Positions 49,921 through 53,267 of a DNA stretch of 53,267 bases are shown piece by piece. How positions within the stretch are numbered: position 1 is the first letter of the stretch; every line of letters begins with the position of its first letter. The DNA is taken from assembly GCF_023147585.1 (NCBI RefSeq), contig NZ_JAHXOZ010000016.1, positions 1-53,267 on the forward strand, in the 5' to 3' direction. The notes beneath the pieces were generated by a model. The model had not been told where the DNA came from. It searched no databases and saw nothing but the letters and a program-made list of their open reading frames with translations. A program made the position numbers and the translations under genes. Source of the DNA: Micrococcus sp. EYE_212. GTDB taxonomy: Bacteria > Actinomycetota > Actinomycetes > Actinomycetales > Micrococcaceae.

Positions 49921-51120
49921 TCAGTCGTTGACCAGGCCGGGATGCTGGGCCAGGCGGGCGGCTCGGGCGTTGGCCTGGGCGGCGTCGGCCACCTGGGCGA
50001 CGTCCTCGGCGGGCGTGGCGTCCCAGTCAGGGCGCACGTAGGTGAGGTTCACCAGCGCCGTGAGGTCCACGTCATCGGGAAGCGGCGTCTTGTTGATGTC
50101 GCCCTGGACCACCAGACCGCGCCGGTCCTTCCAGTTCCGCACGTCCAGGGCCTCGGAGTACGCCCGGTGCAGCAGGTGCAGCTGGTCGAAGTCCGGGACG
50201 AAGAACTCCAGTCGCCCGGCCCACTTCTTCAGCCATGCGGCCCGGGCGGGGATGGTCTTGCACTCGGCCGGGAAGCCGTCCGCGGTGATGGAACCGAACA
50301 GCGGGTCGGGCGCGTTGTCGAAGAACTCTTCGGCGCCCGGGGCGAACCGGCGCACATGGTTGCGGGTGGCGTCCTTGTTCAGCAGCGTGATGCCGTTGCG
50401 GCGGTTGCTCAGCCATGTCGCGTCCAGGTGGATTGCGTCACGGAACTGCCCCGTGGTGCTCACGCCCATGTCCGTTCCGCCGCCCACTTCGCGGGCGGCG
50501 ATGTTCCGCACGGCGACGGCCTGAGCACGACGCAGCGCAGAGTAGGCGTCCACGACGGCGCGGGCCTTGCCGAACCGTTCCACCATCTCCGGGCCAGAGT
50601 TCAGCACGGCCTCGGCAGAGGCGGGCATGCCGGCCAGGTCGAGGGCCTGGGCGGCGGCCAGGATGGAGGGCAGCGTCTGGGCCAGGTAGTCCAGCGTGAG
50701 CCGTCCGGCGTCGGCGCGCAGTGCGATGCGCCGTTCAGGGTCCACAGGGCGGGTGCGGTCCGTGAGAGCACGGACCACGCGCAGACGCTTGTTGTCCCGC
50801 TCGGTCCATTCGACGTGCTCACGGATGACGGCTTCGAACGCGTCCCAGTCGCCGGACACGCGGGCGTCCTCATAGGCGGCCGTCACGTCCGGCTCGGGAT
50901 CGGTGGCGCTCATGTGGGCCTTGCGCGCGAGCCGGTGCATGGCCTCGGCGGCCTCCTGGTCGCGGCGTTCCTCGGCGCCGTGCTCATGGACGGCGCCCGC
51001 GATGTCCTCGGCGGTGGGGAACTCGGGGGCGGTCTTGGTGGTGCGCTTGGTGCGCGTGGTGGTGGTCAACGTGTCCTCCTCGGACGTCGGGGTGATGGTG
51101 GTCGGGCGGTCGGGGCTCAT
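49921..51120 (-). CDS. Large element protein of unknown function, 399 aa
   Basis: The ATG at 51120 overlaps the upstream stop as ATGA; a TTG at 51069 has a strong GGAGG five bases upstream and may be the main start (382 residues). The N-terminus is Thr/Lys-rich. Residues 50-230 are helical (GAVHEHGAEERRDQEAAEAM, RLRVVRALTDRTRPVDPERR, YLAQTLPSILAAAQALDLAG). The C-terminal half has FRDAIHLDATWLSNRRNGIT, LLNKDATRNHVRRFAPGAEE, KTIPARAAWLKKWAGRLEFF and VVQGDINKTPLPDDVDLTAL. I recognise no family; it could be a structural or capsid-modifying protein of a satellite, given its size and place. Confidence 0.65.
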   Translation of the reverse strand: MSPDRPTTITPTSEEDTLTTTTRTKRTTKTAPEFPTAEDIAGAVHEHGAEERRDQEAAEAMHRLARKAHMSATDPEPDVTAAYEDARVSGDWDAFEAVIREHVEWTERDNKRLRVVRALTDRTRPVDPERRIALRADAGRLTLDYLAQTLPSILAAAQALDLAGMPASAEAVLNSGPEMVERFGKARAVVDAYSALRRAQAVAVRNIAAREVGGGTDMGVSTTGQFRDAIHLDATWLSNRRNGITLLNKDATRNHVRRFAPGAEEFFDNAPDPLFGSITADGFPAECKTIPARAAWLKKWAGRLEFFVPDFDQLHLLHRAYSEALDVRNWKDRRGLVVQGDINKTPLPDDVDLTALVNLTYVRPDWDATPAEDVAQVADAAQANARAARLAQHPGLVND

Positions 51121-51488
51121 GCGTGCTTGCGCTGCTGGTCGGCCCACAGGGCGCGGCCGCGTTCCACAGAGCCGGGCGCACGTTCGGGCAGTCCGGTCGG
51201 GGTCGGCCCGTGCACGGCCTCCCATGCGCGCGTGGCCCGCTTCTGCTCAGCGGCACGGTCCAGCTGCTCGGCGTACTGGTCCTTCACACGGGCGGCACGC
51301 TCGGCTGGGGTCTCGGCCTGGGCGCGCTCATGCTCGGCTTCACGGGTGGCAGCCTGGCGGGCGTAGCCGTCTGCGATCCGCCGTTGGATTAGGGCATCCC
51401 GGGCAGCGTTGGCGCCGGGGCCAGGCATTGCGCCCGGCACTCCGGCGGTCATGGCCCGGGCGATGGACGATCCGGGGCGCGCCCTCAC
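51117..51488 (-). CDS. Small helical protein, 123 aa
   Basis: A GTG at 51488 overlaps the upstream stop as GTGA. The product is highly charged and helical (ARDALIQRRIADGYARQAAT, REAEHERAQAETPAERAARV, KDQYAEQLDRAAEQKRATRA), followed by a less ordered end (VHGPTPTGLPERAPGSVERG). A coiled coil is likely for residues 30-90. No family is recognised; in this setting a scaffolding or replication accessory is possible. Confidence 0.6.
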   Translation of the reverse strand: MRARPGSSIARAMTAGVPGAMPGPGANAARDALIQRRIADGYARQAATREAEHERAQAETPAERAARVKDQYAEQLDRAAEQKRATRAWEAVHGPTPTGLPERAPGSVERGRALWADQQRKHA

Positions 51489-51784
51489 CAGGCGGGGCCC
51501 TGGGCGGCAGCGGGCATGCTGGCCACGAACGCGCGCACCTTCTCCCGGTCGAGCCGTCCATCCTCACCGGCGAACGATGCCGGGTTGAAGTACGGGGCCA
51601 GGGCTTCACCGTCGAAGCCGGCCTTCGCGGCGTCGGCGGTGAAGTAGGCGGCGAACATCTCGCGGCGCAGCTCGGCGGTCAGCTCGGGCGCGGGCTCGGG
51701 GGTCTCCGCGACGCGGGGGCGGAACCCGTGCTCACGGGCCATGCGCTCCAGGTCGGCGGGCGTGGGGATCTGCTTCTCAGTCAT
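51485..51784 (-). CDS. Small unknown protein, 99 aa
   Basis: GAGGA lies about ten bases before the ATG. The sequence MTEKQIPTPADLERMAREHG, FRPRVAETPEPAPELTAELR, REMFAAYFTADAAKAGFDGE, ALAPYFNPASFAGEDGRLDR has a conserved-looking GFD..ALAPYFN..SFAG.DG middle. It is acidic. Its coding bias is strong. The function is unknown; it overlaps the following gene. Confidence 0.6.
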   Translation of the reverse strand: MTEKQIPTPADLERMAREHGFRPRVAETPEPAPELTAELRREMFAAYFTADAAKAGFDGEALAPYFNPASFAGEDGRLDREKVRAFVASMPAAAQGPAW

Positions 51785-51789
51785 GGTGT

Positions 51790-51990
51790 TCAGTCCTCGG
51801 GGTTGGTGTCAGGGGCGGGGGTCTCTACGGCGTCGGCGGCGTCGTGCAGGGCGTCGGCGATCTGCCGGGCCTCAGCGGTATTCAGGTGGCCGACCAATCG
51901 GCCCTGGTAGAACAGGCCGACACCGGGTTCGGTGCGGGTGCCGATGCGCCATTGCCAGGGGCGCACGGCGTCTAAACGGAGCAGCCTCAT
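51790..51990 (-). CDS. Small unknown protein, 66 aa
   Basis: The sequence MRLLRLDAVRPWQWRIGTRT, EPGVGLFYQGRLVGHLNTAE, ARQIADALHDAADAVETPAP shows two or three strands then a helix. The G.V..L....A..IAD.LHDA..A pattern is common in small phage-encoded proteins of unknown role. The start overlaps the upstream stop as ATGA. Confidence 0.55.
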   Translation of the reverse strand: MRLLRLDAVRPWQWRIGTRTEPGVGLFYQGRLVGHLNTAEARQIADALHDAADAVETPAPDTNPED

Positions 51991-52283
51991 TGGTCCCCCG
52001 GTTCGCTGGGATCGGACGCGGGGAGGGGCGGCTCGGCGGTGCCGTCCGCGGCGGTCAGGGTGGGCCGTGGGCGCGTGGTGACGGGCTCGGGGTTGTGCAG
52101 CTCGGGCCAGTCACGCGGAATCGGCGCCGGGCCGGTGAGCACGCGAGTACCCGTGTCCAGGGCGGTACCGGCCGGGTGCCGTCGCATGGCCGCGTGACGC
52201 TCGCGCCGGGAGTCCCGGCCACCACGGGCGAGGGCTACGAACCGGCGGACGTCGGCATCGGTGTACGTGGGGCGGGCTCTCAT
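51987..52283 (-). CDS. Small unknown protein, 98 aa
   Basis: GGGAG lies eight bases before ATG 52283. It starts MRARPTYTDADVRRFVALAR and continues GGRDSRRERHAAMRRHPAGT, then a Pro-rich tail (AADGTAEPPLPASDPSEPGD). The basic N-terminal helix could bind nucleic acid. Start and stop both overlap neighbours by four bases. Confidence 0.55.
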   Translation of the reverse strand: MRARPTYTDADVRRFVALARGGRDSRRERHAAMRRHPAGTALDTGTRVLTGPAPIPRDWPELHNPEPVTTRPRPTLTAADGTAEPPLPASDPSEPGDQ

Positions 52284-52417
52284 GGGCGCTCCCGGGATCG
52301 GTCGAGGGCGTAGCGGATGCTGTCGCACTCATTCCGCAGGTACGAGAGTTCAGCGGCTATGCGTTCCAGTGCGGTGACGGCGGCGTGTTTCGGTGTAGGC
52401 CGGGAGGAAGTGCTCAC
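52280..52417 (-). CDS. Tiny element protein, 45 aa
   Basis: It is too short for most gene callers, yet framed by two perfect overlaps: GTG at 52417 within GTGA and stop within ATGA at 52280-52283. The product is VSTSSRPTPKHAAVTALERI then AAELSYLRNECDSIRYALDR, ending SRERP, mostly one helix. It fits the overlapping-gene chain, so it is probably translated; the function is unknown. Confidence 0.55.
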   Translation of the reverse strand: MSTSSRPTPKHAAVTALERIAAELSYLRNECDSIRYALDRSRERP

Positions 52418-52575
52418 GGGTGGGGCTCCTTCTTCAGCTGGGCTAGTTCGGCCTCGGCCTTCTCGGCGCGGATGCGGAAACGCTCGGCGCGGTCCATGTG
52501 GAAGCGCACTTGCTGGCGCATGTTGTCGAGGTCGCTGGGCCGGTCGGTGGTGGCGGTCGGGGCGGTGTCACTCAT
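52414..52575 (-). CDS. Tiny helical protein, 53 aa
   Basis: An AAAGGACA lies about eight bases before ATG 52575. The product MSDTAPTATTDRPSDLDNMR and QQVRFHMDRAERFRIRAEKA, EAELAQLKKEPHP is a single charged helix, probably a coiled coil. It is the first gene after the repeat/terminator region, coupled to the next by GTGA. Confidence 0.55.
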   Translation of the reverse strand: MSDTAPTATTDRPSDLDNMRQQVRFHMDRAERFRIRAEKAEAELAQLKKEPHP

Positions 52576-52601
52576 GGGCGAATGTCCTTTCCGGGGATGA
52601 C

Positions 52602-52637
52602 GACGGCCCCGGCATCGCGGGGATGCTCGGGGCCGTC
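52602..52637 (-). terminator. Second hairpin between the ATPase and the small-gene chain
   Basis: GACGGCCCCG (52602-52611) pairs with CGGGGCCGTC (52628-52637), 27 bases before the 53-residue gene. With no room for a promoter downstream of it, it may act as an attenuator. Confidence 0.65.
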
Positions 52638-52650
52638 TGGAGGTGCCTAA

Positions 52651-52759
52651 GTGGTTCCCGGTGGTTCCCAGTGGTTCCGGTACCACCGGGAGGTGGTTCC
52701 CGTGAGTGGTTCCGGTCCCGTCTCTTTAGGACGGGAACCGGAACCACTCGGGGAACCAT
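52651..52759. repeat. GTGGTTCC repeat array
   Basis: GTGGTTCC occurs at 52651, 52661 and 52671 in exact ten-base phase, again at 52693 and 52706, and inverted as GGAACCAC at 52740-52747, with GGAACCAT at 52752. The last inverted copies form one arm of a strong hairpin. Iteron-like or operator-like array next to a replication ATPase gene. Confidence 0.8.
52704..52749 (-). terminator. Strong hairpin after the ATPase gene
   Basis: GAGTGGTTCCGGTCCCGTC (52704-52722) pairs with GACGGGAACCGGAACCACTC (52730-52749) with one bulged base and a seven-base loop, nine bases past the minus-strand stop. Confidence 0.75.
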
Positions 52760-53267
52760 CAGGCGGGGAGGTGATGGAGGGTCGAGCGATTCGGACCGGG
52801 AGAGGTGAGCAGCTGCCCCGCTTCCACGAGTTCGCGGACCGTGGCGGTCGTGTCCTGCTTCCGCCCGGGAACGGCTGAGCAGATGCTGTTGAGGCTCGGC
52901 GGGCTCGGGCAGTCACGGACCCATGCCAGGACGGCGGCACGTCGGTCGGCGTCCACCTGGGCGGCGTGCACCTCGGGGGCCACTTCCCGCGCCGGGGCTT
53001 CCAGCGTGAACGCGATCCGCCCCGGGTCCGTCGAGTCGATCAGGGCGACGGCGACGGCCTGAGTGCGGTCCGACTTCCGCCAGCTCCCGCCGTGAGGTCG
53101 CACCCGCCCGGGCCGATCCTTGCCGATCCGAACGGCGAGCTTGCCGGCCATTCCCACCCCCAGGGGGGCCAGCGGCTCCACGAGGAATGAGGCACCGTCC
53201 AGGGCGGAGAGTTTCGCCTGAGCACCGATAGCGAATCGCCCCCGGCCCTCCGTGGACTTGGTGACGT
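52759..53267 (-). CDS. RepA-like AAA-family replication ATPase, C-terminal part (runs off right edge)
   Basis: The frame is open from the window edge and reads VTKSTEGRGRFAIGAQAKLS, ALDGASFLVEPLAPLGVGMA, GKLAVRIGKDRPGRVRPHGG, SWRKSDRTQAVAVALIDST. This matches the region after the Walker B/sensor of RepA/DnaB-like element ATPases (DHVTK....RGR.AIG.Q.KL.G.....), with KDRPG also typical. A C-terminal winged-helix-like tail follows (AAVLAWVRDCPSPPSLNSIC, TATVRELVEAGQLLTSPGPN). The Walker A part lies off-window. It likely serves with the prim-pol as the element's replication helicase. A strong hairpin and the GTGGTTCC array lie directly downstream. Confidence 0.72.
   Translation of the reverse strand, partial: VTKSTEGRGRFAIGAQAKLSALDGASFLVEPLAPLGVGMAGKLAVRIGKDRPGRVRPHGGSWRKSDRTQAVAVALIDSTDPGRIAFTLEAPAREVAPEVHAAQVDADRRAAVLAWVRDCPSPPSLNSICSAVPGRKQDTTATVRELVEAGQLLTSPGPNRSTLHHLPA

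Larger units (their letters stand above)
46690..53267. mobile_element. Distal end of a satellite/plasmid-like integrative element, continuing off the right edge
   Basis: It has short plus-strand ORFs at the outer end, then a minus-strand block with a HicA-like pair, a terminase-small-subunit-like gene, a zinc-cluster protein, a run of small overlapping ORFs and a RepA-like ATPase C-terminus entering from the edge. Genes here use Shine-Dalgarno sites and overlaps, unlike the leaderless chromosomal genes. No portal, large terminase, recognisable capsid or tail gene is visible. The left boundary is uncertain; the first position after the chromosomal terminator is given. Confidence 0.7.

Overview
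The window is about 70-73% G+C, with codons strongly biased to G/C at the third position. Its core gene set (tgt, glgC without a neighbouring glgA, GTP-type pckG, nsrR-hmp, an Lhr-type giant helicase, a secreted S8 protease, tRNA-Ser(CGA), tRNA-Arg(ACG)) fits a high-GC actinobacterium. Micrococcaceae, probably Micrococcus, is the best guess. That placement rests on protein feel and composition, not on a search.

Layout. Positions 1-2860 are the integrase end of an integrative element: a primase-polymerase N-terminus running off the window, two small ORFs, an excisionase-like protein, an unknown ORF and a tyrosine integrase, all on the minus strand. Positions 2965-46686 are chromosome: a small monooxygenase, acetyltransferases, a TetR regulator divergent from an acyl-CoA dehydrogenase, a repeat-flanked DUF559-type nuclease gene, tgt, an ornithine-cyclodeaminase-like enzyme, a 1012-residue S8 protease divergent from a LuxR-type regulator, a glutamine amidotransferase, an old-yellow-enzyme oxidoreductase, an rluA-dedA-coiled-coil membrane protein operon, glgC, nei, a VOC protein, rlmH-lhr, tRNA-Ser, tadA/upp, a winged-helix regulator with a SixA-like phosphatase, tRNA-Arg, pckG, hmp-nsrR, recQ, manB, an MFS exporter, a deacetylase-like lipoprotein and a membrane protein with an L7/L12-like segment.

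From about 46690 to the right edge is the opposite end of a very similar element: small plus-strand ORFs, then a minus-strand block with a HicA-like two-gene cassette, a terminase-small-subunit-like protein, a zinc-ribbon-like protein, a chain of overlapping small ORFs and the C-terminus of a RepA-like AAA ATPase running off the edge. No portal, large terminase, recognisable capsid or tail gene is visible. The two ends together look like a phage-satellite or plasmid-like integrative element, either present twice around this chromosomal segment or cut by the contig ends.

Expression style differs between the compartments. At least sixteen chromosomal genes have a -10-like hexamer (mostly TANNNT) exactly 6-7 bases before the start codon and no Shine-Dalgarno sequence, which suggests leaderless mRNAs. 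Element genes instead use Shine-Dalgarno sites and 4-base ATGA/GTGA/TTGA overlaps. Most convergent chromosomal gene pairs share strong hairpin terminators.
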